Source of the DNA: Poa pratensis
Lineage: Eukaryota > Streptophyta > Magnoliopsida > Poales > Poaceae
Reading direction: 5' to 3'
Assembly: GCA_947311845.1 (NCBI GenBank)
Contig: CAMZMU010000063.1
Location: 57,300,902 to 57,364,901, forward strand
Length of the DNA stretch: 64,000 bases
A model generated the notes under the pieces. That model saw only the letters and a program-made list of their open reading frames with translations, did not search any database and was not told the origin of the DNA. A program made the position numbers and the translations under genes. Numbering within the stretch: position 1 is the first letter of the stretch; each line of letters opens with the position of its first letter. Below are positions 1 through 10,391 of this stretch, piece by piece.

Positions 1-1079
1 GTTGTCTCTCCACTTTATGCTATCATGTTTAGATCTTGTGAGCTCCCTATCATGATCAAGATCATCTTATTGTAATGCTACATGTTGTGTTTGCTGGGAT
101 CCGATGAATATTGAATACTATGTCAAGTTGATTATCAATCTATCTTATATGTTATTTATGATCTTTCATGCTTTCCGTTACTAGTAGATGCTTTGGCCAA
201 GTAGATGCTTGTAACTCCAAGAGTGAGTATTTATGATAGATAGTGGGTTCATGCCTCCGGTAATCTGGGAGAGTGACAATAACTTCTAAGATTGTGGATG
301 TGCAGTTCCACTAGGGATAAAATAACCGATGCTTAGCTTAAGGGTACGCCGTTAGGTCTAATGCATTTGTTTACTTTACGCACATTACTTAATGCAATTA
401 TCCGTTGCTTGCAACTTAATACCAACGGGGAACTCGGTATGACAACCTGGCGGTGGATTATTAGTCATAGACTTTGTTGGATAACGGTCTATATATTTTT
501 TCGTAATGCCCACATGAATATCATAGTAATCATCATGTCATATCACTAGTACAGAACGACACATCAGAAACGGGCCAAAAACCCCATCGGCAACGGAGAA
601 AGGGTCCGTGTCCCTGACCCTGTCACTGATGTGAAGATCTCAATAGCAACGGAGGAGATAAACCGTTTCTGATGTATTTAACATTAGACACGGAGTTTTG
701 CTAATAACCGTTTCTAATAAGGGTTACAGGAAAAAAAAAACATGGTGACGGGCTGTGCCGTCGATGGAGCCTCGCTCCATGCGACTAGACGGCCGCCCGG
801 TCGTCACCGTATTCCTGTACGCCCTGCTTTACAAAAGTTCATCAGTGCGCGTGGCTGGAGCTCTGCTCCTATGTCTTCACGGCCGCCAGATGAACATCTA
901 CTGTCTTTCCTGCTGCGCAAAATGTACTGTTCCTGGTGACGGCACCGTGTATGGAGCCCCGCTCCTAGGTCTTCACGGCAGCAGCATCGTCACCAAGCAT
1001 CCACCAAGCGCTTGAAACAACGAATATTCTTTGTTAAAAACAGCAAACAAAGCTAATAAACAGAGCCAATAAGCAGTAA

Positions 1080-2130
1080 ACAAAGCAAACCGAGCTAAAT
1101 ACATAGCTGAAAAGCTAACTAACAGAGCAAACCAAGCTAAATAAGTAGCTAACATAGCAAATACATAGCTGAACAGAGCTAACTAACAGAGCAACCCGAG
1201 CTAAATAAGTAGCTAACATAGCAAATACATAGCTGAACAGAGCAAGCCGAGCTAAATAAGTAGCTAACATAGCAAATACATAGCTGAAAAGAGCTAACTA
1301 ACAGAGCAAACCGAGCTAAATAAGTAGCTAACATAGCAAATACATAGCTAAACAAAGCAAACCGAGCTAAATAAGTAGCTAACATAGCAAATACATAGCT
1401 GAACAGAGCTAACTAACAGAGCAAACTGAGCTAAATAAGTAGCTAACATAGCAAATACATAGCTAAACAAAGCAAACCGAGCTAAATAAGTAGCTAACAT
1501 AGCAAATACATAGCTGAACATAGCTAACTAACAGAGCAAACCGAGCTAAATAAGTAGCTAACATAACAAATACATAGCTAAACAAAGCAAACCGGGCTAA
1601 ATAAGTAGCTAACATAGCAAATACATAGCTGAACAGAGCTAACTAACAGAGCAAACTGATCTAAATAAGTAGCTAACATAGCAAATACATAGCTAAACAA
1701 AGCAAACCGAGCTAAATAAGTAGCTAACATAGCAAATACATAGCTGAACAGAGCTAACTAACAGAGCAAACTGAGCTAAATAAGTAGCTAACATAGCAAA
1801 TACATAGCTAAACAAAGCAAACCGAGCTAAATAAGTAGCTAACATAGCAAATACATAGCTGAACAGAGCTAACTAACAGAGCAAACTGATCTAAATAAGT
1901 AGCTAACATAGCAAATACATAGCTAAACAAAGCAAACCGAGCTAAATAAGTAGCTAACATAGCAAATACATAGCTGAACAGAGCTAACTAACAAAGCAAA
2001 CCGGGCTAAATAAGTAGCTAACATACCAAATACATAGCTAAACAAAGCAAACCGAGCTAAATAAGTAGCTAACATAGCAAATACATAGCTAACTAACAGA
2101 GCAAACCGAGCTAAATAAGTAGCTAACAGA
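1080..2130. repeat. 115-bp dimeric minisatellite inside the CACTA element
   Basis: A tandem array built from the word AGCTAAATAAGTAGCTAAC. Two alternating variants, about 51 and 64 bp, form a 115-bp dimer. The GAACA marker of the long variant recurs at 1401, 1516, 1631, 1746, 1861 and 1976, exactly 115 apart. The left part (about 1020-1300) is more degenerate and less regular. Minus-strand frames give a repeated peptide beginning MLATYLARFAL, which follows from the repeat. The period is not a multiple of three, so the array is unlikely to be selected as coding sequence. Confidence 0.9.
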
Positions 2131-2143
2131 GCGGTCATTTACC

Positions 2144-2728
2144 TTAGGCGAGGCGGGGTCGCTTTCCGTCGCGGATTGCGTCCCAGGCGTCGGCGCCGGA
2201 GCCACTGCCAGATGAGACGTCAGAGGAGACCTCATCCTGCTCGAACACCGGAGCGTCCTCCTCCTCCTCCTCCGCCGCCGCCACCGCTGCCGCCGCCGCA
2301 TCTGGCCCAGGGCCCTGGCCAGGGAGAAGAGAGCGGTCTATGGCCGCCCAGAGCCGCGTCTGGAACAACGCCTCCTCGGCGGCTTCTATCGCGTGCTCAG
2401 CGGCGGAGATGCGGATATCTCTCTGCATCGCAGACGCCCGAATGACACCCTCGGCGTGCTCGCGCTCAAAGGAGGCGCGAGAGAGGAGGAGACCAACCTC
2501 CAGATCCTCGTCATCATCGTCCGAGGAGGACGATGAGGACGAGATCCGGGCGTCGGTGGCCGCCGCCGCCGTGGATCCGGATGGGATTTGACGGCTCAGA
2601 ATGAACTCGCGACCGCAGTCGCCGGGGATCTCGCCCCAGTTGTAGGGGAGATCCGGGCTGCGCCTAGGAGGGTGGGAGGAGGAAGATGCTCCATCCTGAC
2701 TTCCGTCGGCGCCGGAGGGGTTCGCCAT
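2144..2728 (-). CDS. CACTA-borne open reading frame of unknown function
   Basis: An uninterrupted 194-codon frame starting with an ATG at 2728 (MANPSGADGSQDG). An in-frame extension upstream starts at 2929, but the inner ATG is preferred because the upstream part reads like a low-complexity leader. The protein is acidic. A Ser/Asp-rich stretch (SSSSSSSDDDDEDLEV) lies near residues 60-76. It is followed by an Ala/Glu-rich helical segment around residues 83-120, a Glu run, and a basic C-terminus (GKRPRLA) that could act as a nuclear signal. The minisatellite begins directly after the stop. It may be an accessory CACTA protein or a captured host fragment. I do not recognise the family and cannot show that it is expressed. 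Confidence 0.45.
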   Translation of the reverse strand: MANPSGADGSQDGASSSSHPPRRSPDLPYNWGEIPGDCGREFILSRQIPSGSTAAAATDARISSSSSSSDDDDEDLEVGLLLSRASFEREHAEGVIRASAMQRDIRISAAEHAIEAAEEALFQTRLWAAIDRSLLPGQGPGPDAAAAAVAAAEEEEEDAPVFEQDEVSSDVSSGSGSGADAWDAIRDGKRPRLA

Positions 2729-4083
2729 CGATGGGTGAAGTAGGAGGAGAGCGTGTGCTGCTTGGGTTAGGAACTGGGGAGAGTGAGACTGAGAGTGAGA
2801 GTGAGATACAGTACTGGAGTGGGAGATATTAATACCGGCACCGCTTAATGTGCCTTCACATGGGAAACGGAGATAGACCGATCTCCGTTTCTGATGTGGC
2901 AATATCAGCAACGGAGATATTCTTTCCACCGTTGCCTATATATGAGCAACGAAGATCTTTTCAGCCTCCGTTACCATTGTGTCGGGCTCATCGACCGACT
3001 AGCACGCGCGCGCACTCGCGGAAGTGCGCGGAGCTCATTTTTCCGTCGCCTAACTCTTGCCGTTGCCATAGAGGGGTATCCGATGTGTCGTTCTGTACTA
3101 GCGTATATATGCATTGTTATGCGCTCAATATTTTGTCAATTGCCTAGCTGTAATTTGTTCACCCAGCATGTTAGTTATCTGTTATGGAGAGACACCACAA
3201 GTGAACTGTGGACCCCGGTCCATTCTTTTACACTGATAATACAACCAACTGCAAACACTGTTCCTTTTCATTCTCTGCAATTTACTACTGTTTTCCACAC
3301 CATGCGTTTAATCCTTTGTTTTCAGCAAGCCGGTGAGATTGACAACCTCACTGTTTCGTTGGGGCAAAGTAGTTTTATTGTGTTGTGTGCAGATTCCACG
3401 TTGGTGATCGAGAAACGACGCCACCAACAACCTTCAGAAGTGATTTCTTGCTCCTACTGGTCGATTAAACCTTGGTCTCATACTGAGGGAAACTGCTGCT
3501 ACACTGCTTCATACCTTCCTCTTGGGTCTCCCAGCGAACATGTGATCCACGCAATCAACACTTCACAGCATTTTTATGCATTTTCTGGGACTAACCTATT
3601 AACAAGATGCCACAGTGCCAGTTCCCGTTTTCTGCTATTTTTGTATTCCAGAAAAGCTAGTCTGGAAATATTCTTTGAATTGGACGAAACTTGGACATAA
3701 CCTCCTATTTTTCCATCACAAAGACGGAGTCTAGAGGAGACACGGAGGGGAGCCACGTGGCGCCCACACAATGGGGCCGCGCGCCCCCCCCCCCCCTGTC
3801 GTGTCGTGGGGTGGTGTGGGGCCCTCGTGGCTCCGCAGCCACCGCCCTTTCGCCTATTTATTACTCCCGACGGGAAAACCCTAGATACCCGAGCCATTAT
3901 CCACGAAAAGTTCTAGAGACGCCGCCGCCGTCAACCCTAGATCGGGAGGGTTCAGAAGCTCTTCCTGGCACCCTGCCGGAGAGGGGAATCATCACCGGAG
4001 GGCTCTACATCACCATGCCTCTCTCCGGAGTGATGCGTGAGTAGTTCATCCTTGGACTACGGGTCCATGGCAGTAGCTAGATG

Positions 4084-5079
4084 GTTGTCTCTCTACTTTA
4101 TGCTATCATGTTTAGATCTTGTGAGCTGCGTATCATGATCAAGATCATCTTATTGTAATGCTACATGTTGTGTTTGCTGGGATCCGATGAATATTGAATA
4201 CTATGTCAAGTTGATTATCAATCTATCTGATATGTTATTTATGATCTTGCATGCTTTCCGTTACTAGTAGATGCTTTGGCCAAGTAGATAATTGTAACTC
4301 CAAGAGTGAGTATTTATGATAGATAGGTGGTTCATGCCTCCGGTAATCTGGGAGAGTGACAATAACTTCTAAGATTGTGGATGTGTTGTTGCCACTAGGG
4401 ATAAAATAACCGATGCTTAGCTTAATGGTACGCCGTTAGGTCTAATGCATTTGTTTACTTTACGCACATTACTTAATGCAATTATCCGTTGCTTGCAACT
4501 TAATACCAACGTGGAACTCGGTATGACAACCTGGCGGTGGATTATTAGTCATAGACTTTGTTGGATAACGGTCTATGTATTTTGTCGTAATGCCCACATG
4601 AATATCATAGTAATCATCATGTCATATATATGCATTGTTATGCGCTCAATATTTTGTGAATTGCCCAGCTGTAATTTGTTCACCCAGCATGTTAGTTATC
4701 TGTTATGGAGAGACACCACTAGTGAACTGTGGGCCCCGGTCCATTCTTTTACACTGATAATACAACCAACTGCAAACACTGTTCCTTTTCATTCTCTGCA
4801 ATTTACTACTGTTTTCCACACCATACGTTTAATCCTTTGTTTTCAGCAAGCCGGTGAGATTGACAACCTCACTGTTTCGTTGGGGCAAAGTAGTTTGATT
4901 GTGTTGTGTGCAGATTCCACGTTGATGATCGAGAAACGGCGCCACCAACAACCTTCAGAAGTGATTTCTTGCTCCTACTGGTCGATTAAATCTTGGTTTC
5001 ATACTGAGGGAAACTGCTGCTACACTGCTTCATACCTTCCTCTTTGGGTTTCCCAGCGAACGTGTGATCCACGCAATCA
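4084..5079 (+). repeat. LTR-like repeat unit, copy 2 (truncated)
   Basis: Second, uninterrupted copy of the unit that opens the window. It follows copy 1 with no spacer and breaks off at about 5079, where copy 1 continues for roughly 520 bp more. At the break the sequence changes directly into the integrase region of a minus-strand Ty3/gypsy element. Neither partner shows an LTR end there, so the junction looks like a deletion or illegitimate recombination, not an insertion. This copy preserves the empty target site of the CACTA at 544-3103. Confidence 0.65.
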
Positions 5080-8000
5080 TAAACCTTCAACAAAATCCAA
5101 ACTGGCTATCTCCCAGGCACGAGTTGGTATAGGCAGAGGTTGAAGTAACCCAGGTTTACCTATGTGCTCCAGTTTAGCTTGTTGGCAAACACCACAATGA
5201 GCAACATACTTTTTAACATCTTGTTTTAGGTTTGGCCAAGCAAAAAGTGTCTTGATCTTGTTATACGTGGCAGTAAAACCACTATGACCTCCAATGCCAC
5301 TGTCATGCAGTGCAAGAAGAATTGCCTCTTTAGCTTCAGTTTGATTGCCAAGCCATACCCTATCCTTGAACTTGATAACCCCATCATGAAGGGAACACCC
5401 TTGTGCATCAGGACTGGAAAGGCTGAGCTGAGTCAACAATTCTTTGGCTAGTGGATCATTAGTATAGCTTTCCACCACTATTTCCAACCACTTCGGTTTG
5501 CCCGCGGATATAGCATGTACTTCTTGTTGAGAAGGGCATCTAGATAAAGCATCAGCTGCTGTATTAGCACTGCCCTGGTGATATTTCACTTGATATTGGA
5601 GTCCCAGCAATTTACAGAAGGCCTTGTGTTGCATAGAATTGGTCAATTGCTGACCTTCCAAATGTATAAGACTTTTGTGGTCTGTGAAAATTGTGAACTG
5701 TTGGTGTTGTAGATATGGTTTCCACTTCTCCACAGCCATAATCAATGCAAGACATTCCTTTTCATAGGTGGACAATGCCTGGTTCCGAGGACACAAGGCT
5801 TTACTCAGATAAGCAACAGGATGTCCCCCTTGTGAAAGAACCGCACCCACTCCTAATCCGGATGCATCTGTATAAATGTCAAACGGCATTTGAAAATTGG
5901 GTAAGGCTAAAACTGGAGCATTCACCAGTGCCCTCTTCAAAGCTTGAAAGGCTACTTCTGTTGTAGATGTCCATATAAACTGAACATGTTTCTTAAGTAA
6001 TTCTATCAGAGGATACTGATTAGACCATACAATTCGATGAACTAACGATAATAGCCAGCAAGTCCCAGAAATGCTTGCAACTCTTTCAGATTCAAGGGTA
6101 CAGGCCAATCTAAGATTGCTTGGATTTTTTAAGGCTCCGTAGCAACTCCCTTAGCACTGATGATATGTCCCAGATATTCTAGTTCAGTTTGAGCAAAGGA
6201 GCACTTCGATAGCTTGACAAAGAATTGCCGCTTCTCCAAAATCTCAAACACTTGCTGAAGCAATGCCTTATGTTCCGACAAGGTCTTTGAATACAACAGA
6301 ATATCATCCATGAATATGAGAACACCTTTACAGAGCAAGGAGGCAAAGATCACATTCATCGCCATTTGGAATGTAGCTGGGGCATTTGTGAGGCCGAAGG
6401 GCATTACTTTGAACTCCCAGTGACCATGATGCGTCTTGCATGCCATTTTATACTCTTCCCCTTCTGCCACACGTATTTGATGATACCCACTGCGTAAGTC
6501 CAGCTTATTGAAAAATTGAGATCCATGTAGCTCATCAAGTAACTCATCAATCACTGGAAGAGGGTATTTATTTTTCACCGTGAGAGCATTTAGATAGCGA
6601 TAATCTACACACATTCTCCAGCTGCCATCCTTCTTCTTCACCAAAATGACCGGAGAAGCTATTGATCATCTCAGCTATTTGTTGCTCCAATTCATCCTTT
6701 TGTGTGGGAGCATAACGGTAAGGCTTTTTCTGCACCAGTACTGCACCCAGAATTAAGGGTATTTGATGATCAAAAGGTCTTCTTGGTGGTAATTCTTCTG
6801 GTTCTCTAAACAGTTTCTCATTCTGAGCAATTACTTGTTGGATAACTGCCGGACTAGTAGCTTCAGCCGATTGCATTTGAGCAGGCTGCAGAGTGATCAA
6901 TTGTGCCACCGCATCTTCCTGTATTAACTGATTAACCACTGCTTCAGTGACAGTTGGACAGTGCTTGTTATTTGCAGACAACCCTCTTAGTGTTATTCGC
7001 TTGCCCTCATGAATGAATCTCATTTTCTTTCGTTTCCAATCGACAAACATCTTGCCACCATTGCAAGATTCAAGCCAGTCCATGCCCAGAATGATATCAT
7101 AGCACTTGATGGGCAGCACTCTCATATCAGTGGCAAAATTATTGTCTTGAACACCCTACTGCAGCTGAGAGAGACCTTCTTGGCTAGGCATTTTACTGCC
7201 ATCAGCAATAGTCACTTGGACTAGGGGTAATTGCTTCACAGGTAACTGCAAGTTTGAAACTAAGGCAGCATTGATAAAATTGCCAGAACTGCCCGAATCA
7301 ATGAGAATCAACATCTGAGTCTTGCCGATATACCCCAATAGGCGCATTGTTTTCTTTCTAACAATGCCTTCAGCTTCCGCTAACGAAATGCAATTAGCTT
7401 GTTCAGTTTCTGATTCACTGCTCTCAGAGCTGGCATCATTATCTTCTTCACTGGAGCTACTTTCCTTGTCGATTTCCAAGGCATCACAGATTTCATTTAT
7501 CACAGATAACTGAACTTGAGCAGGACATTTGTGTGTCGGCCCATACTTGCCCCCACATTTGAAGCATTCCCCACGGCACGCCTCTGAGCTCGTAATGACT
7601 CCAATTTACCAGCCATGACTGGCGCATTTGGCTTAGCAACTTCACCAACCTGCTCCACAGGATGTACTCCCAACTTTCCCGGACCTGCCTGATTATGCCA
7701 CCGTTTATATTCATACTTTTTTGAATAACCAGCCTGCAACTGAGATTCCTGTAACAAGGCCAAGGATATCGCAGCATCAACCGTTCTAGGTTTATGAAGG
7801 ATGATAGCAGAACGAATTTACTTTTTCAAACCCTTGATGAATTTAGCCACAAAGAAGGTATCATCTAAAGCATGGTTATGAGCTAACAGTTGATGCATTA
7901 ATGTTTCGAACTCCTGCTGATAACTAGCAACATCTCCAGTTTGTCTAATGCTCAAGGTTTTACTCATATCAGTGTAATAAAGGTCTTTAGCAAATTTTTG

Positions 8001-8783
8001 GCAAACTGCAACACAAAGTTGTACCCAACTCTCCACCGTGTGTTGAGCTTCATAAGTTTGCAACCACAAGGCCGCAGTACCAATGAAATGCAGAGTGGAA
8101 TAATCTACTTTATACTCTTCAGGGACATTGAACATGTTAAAGTATTTTTCTGCTTTCTCTTTCCAGAGCTTAGGATGAGCACCATCAAATTTAGGGAAGT
8201 TGGTTTTAGGCATGCGAAATTCATGATGATCTCTGTTATATCTCTCTCTAAGATGATGATTATCACTAGAAGAACTGAATTCAGCAGGATTCGGAGGTAA
8301 ATGTGATGCACCATTGCCCAGAGCATGCTGGTTGGCAATGCTCTGGTTCACGTGGTCTTCACGGCGCCCATTGGGGCTGTTGGTGCCTTGCAGCACCGTG
8401 GACACCGTCCCCTCCAGGGATTGAACCCGAGTGACGAGTCCTTCAATGTTGGTCTCAATCGAGGCCACCTTGTTGAGTACCACCTCCTGGTTCTTCAACA
8501 GGCGCTCAGTAGTGACTGACAGAGCACGACACGAATCAATATTCTTCGTCGCGGTCTCCGCCGCCTTGGTCAGGCTCAACAACAACTGGTTGATCTGAGT
8601 GTTAACATCCGCCGTCGCCACCGTTTGCGCCGCCAAGCCCTGCTCCACTACTCCCATCCTGACCATCAGAGTCGGAGGGCGCGCCGTCGTGTTCGCAGCA
8701 CCGAGATCTACCGCCACCGGGATCAGCGAGTACTGAGGTAAAACCGCTTCCTCTGCAACCGATCCGAACGCCTCCTGCCACAC
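5077..8783 (-). pseudogene. Ty3/gypsy gag-pol polyprotein remnant
   Basis: The polyprotein is broken into several frames. Gag (about 8783-7818) contains FPKFDGAHPKLWKEKAEKYF. A zinc knuckle of the form CFKCGGKYGPTHKC lies at about 7524-7569. The aspartic protease (7503-7156) has the active-site string LIDSGSSGNFI. The reverse transcriptase (6644-6129) has VDYRYLNALT, MPFGLTNAPATFQ and the catalytic FMDDIL. RNase H (TDASGLGVGAVLSQ) and the integrase HHCC finger (HDSGIGGHSG, then CGVCQQAK) follow at 6108-5077. Stops and frameshifts occur near 6129, 6045, 6650, 7150 and 7800, and bases appear to be missing just before the VKKKDGSW segment. Gag has no clear ATG. Non-functional as it stands. Confidence 0.9.
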
Positions 8784-9076
8784 AAACTCGGTTGCAACAC
8801 AGGAATTTTACCACCACTGCGTGAGGTTCAGTAGCAACCTTGTCAAAGCACCAAATCCGTGGCCGACCAACACCGCCGCCAACACAAACCACCACCGCGC
8901 TGCTTGTTGATGGAGCAGCCGCACACCACCGCCGCGATTCGCGAGGTGAACTAGGGATTTTACCGGAGATCCGAACCCAGATCCCTGCACAAACCGATCC
9001 GCCTCCACCAGAAACCTTCGATCCCCCACTTTTTTTTGTGTCGAATTTTTCTGGCTAAGATCCTAAGATCGACTGG

Positions 9077-9090
9077 CTCTTGATACCATT
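9077..9090 (-). other. Primer-binding site (Met-tRNA type)
   Basis: Two bases inside the LTR, the minus strand reads TGGTATCAAGAGCC. This is one inserted base away from the usual initiator-Met tRNA primer site TGGTATCAGAGCC, so it fixes the direction of the element. Confidence 0.75.
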
Positions 9091-9092
9091 TG

Positions 9093-9392
9093 TAACAATC
9101 CTGACTAGCGGCAGCACACCGAATAGCTGGAGATCAATTCCTCACAGGCAGATACGCCTTTAGATCCAATACAGAGAATAGAATTCGTGGGAGGGAGGAA
9201 GAGCAGAGTAGCAGAAGGAAGGAGATACACGTTTCGTGCCAATGATCAAGCATGCCTACTTCCTCACACACACCCACATTACAAGGGCGTTGCCCTGATC
9301 AGCCGACGCAACAGCGATATGGGCTTCACTCTTCTGGGCTTCTCGACTCTAGGCCAGGCTTGAGTCACGGCCCAGTAGTACTGGTCGTGACA
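9093..9392 (-). repeat. LTR of the Ty3/gypsy element (300 bp)
   Basis: On the minus strand this block begins TGTCACGACC and ends TTGTTACA, a normal TG...CA LTR. It is the 5' LTR of the element because the primer site and gag lie on its inner side. No partner LTR is present in the window to measure age. Confidence 0.82.
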
Positions 9393-9574
9393 CTCGACTA
9401 GGATTACGAATCAAAATGGAATGCATTTTCACCTCCTGTACTGGATCTTGAGTACTCCGGCGTTGCAGAGGCTATCGGCCTTCCCCGGGTAAGCCATGGC
9501 GCCGAAGGCGGTGCCACTCAAGTCGAAGTGCGGCTGCGAGACGCATATGTCATCAGGGCAGCACTACAGCACGC

Positions 9575-9875
9575 GCCCTCTGTGCCGACGGTGAATTACC
9601 GTCGGCACAGATATGTTACCCGTCGGCACAGGGCTATGCCGACGGTGACCGTCGGCACAGGGTCGTCGGCGTAGGTGCCCGTAGGCACGGGTTATTTGCC
9701 CGTCGGCACAGATTTTTCCCGTCGGTACATGCGGTGCCTACGGTGAAAAAATGCCCGTCGGCACAAATTCCGTCGGCGTAGGTTCGGTGGACCCCACCTT
9801 GGGCAAGCTCGCCTGCACAGGTGTGGCCGTGTGACCAGCCCACCTGTGCCGACGGTAATACCGTCGGCACAGCTA
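9575..9875. repeat. CACTA subterminal repeats, left end
   Basis: About ten copies of TGCCGACGG or CCGTCGGCAC in both orientations, in places joined as a short palindrome around TAATACC. In characterised CACTA elements such repeats bind the element's own DNA-binding protein. That role is inferred here from position and family. Confidence 0.75.
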
Positions 9876-10391
9876 TCCCAATTTTTTTTTTTTTTTGCAA
9901 TTTTGTTCCAGGAGCTCGTTTTCCAGCAAAAATGGCAGAAAATAAAATAAAAATTCATGACAAAAATCATCACAGCAAGATCACACATAGGCTCCATATA
10001 TCATCAAGCACAATACTAATATCATCAAAGTGGATACACACATAGCATCATCATACATAGCTAAATGTCTAGAGGCCTCAAGCCCTACATCTATTGCGGC
10101 GACGACGGGGTGTACCCCATATCTGCCCTGGTGAGCGTAGGTGATCGACGGCTCGGCGCAGCAGTAGAACCACCAGAAGAAGGCGAAGCACCAGGAGAAG
10201 TCGAAGCACCACGCGAAGCACCAGGAGAAGGACCACCGGCATGTACCGGTGTGATCTGACGCGAACCCGGCGAAGCACCAGGCGAAGGATCAGCATCAAA
10301 CCTCACCATCTCACACGAACCCGGCGAGGCACTAGGAGAAGCACGACCAAAGTGTGGGTTTTCCGACGGGCATCCCGTTCCCTACATGTTT

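Larger units (their letters stand above)
544..3103. mobile_element. CACTA (En/Spm) DNA transposon, non-autonomous
   Basis: The element begins CACTAGTACAGAACGACAC and ends with the inverted match, in which CACTA has become CGCTA. It is flanked by a 3-bp TAT duplication at 541-543 and 3104-3106. The second copy of the host repeat, at 4617-4640, shows the empty site with a single TAT, so both ends are exact. Subterminal repeats built on GAAACGG or GCAACGGAG lie inside each end (about 566-720 and 2866-2965). The 2,560-bp element contains a 115-bp minisatellite and one open minus-strand ORF. No TNP2-type transposase is visible, so it would depend on another element. Confidence 0.93.
1..4083 (+). 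repeat. LTR-like repeat unit, copy 1 (interrupted by a CACTA element)
   Basis: Position 1 of the window aligns with position 4084, and 1-543 plus 3104-3560 match 4084-5070 almost base for base. The unit without its 2.56-kb insertion is about 1.52 kb. The part at 3560-4083 looks like an LTR promoter and leader: a CG-rich block, a run of C near 3787, an AT-rich TATTTATTA at about 3856 and short CCCTAGAT leader motifs. I recognise this as a type of sequence common in Triticeae gypsy LTRs but cannot assign a family. The short ORFs in it do not look like genes. Orientation is taken from the apparent promoter side. Confidence 0.6.
5080..9392 (-). mobile_element. Ty3/gypsy LTR retrotransposon, truncated and decayed
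   Basis: Read on the minus strand, the element has one LTR (9093-9392), a primer-binding site, then gag, protease, reverse transcriptase, RNase H and the start of integrase, the Ty3/gypsy order. It stops at about 5080 inside integrase, so the integrase core and the other LTR are missing. The outer LTR edge lies in intron 3 of expansin copy A. The flank there is CTCGA, but the second target duplicate is lost. The short LTR of about 300 bp would fit a Reina-like chromovirus, which is only a suggestion because the chromodomain region is gone. Confidence 0.88.

Noticed and set aside
1179..2138. Repeating peptide frames starting MLATYLARFAL on the minus strand
   Set aside because: They are translations of the 115-bp minisatellite, whose period breaks the frame.
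2894..3700. 268-codon plus-strand frame
   Set aside because: It crosses the exact CACTA boundary at 3103 into the host repeat, so it is chimeric by insertion.
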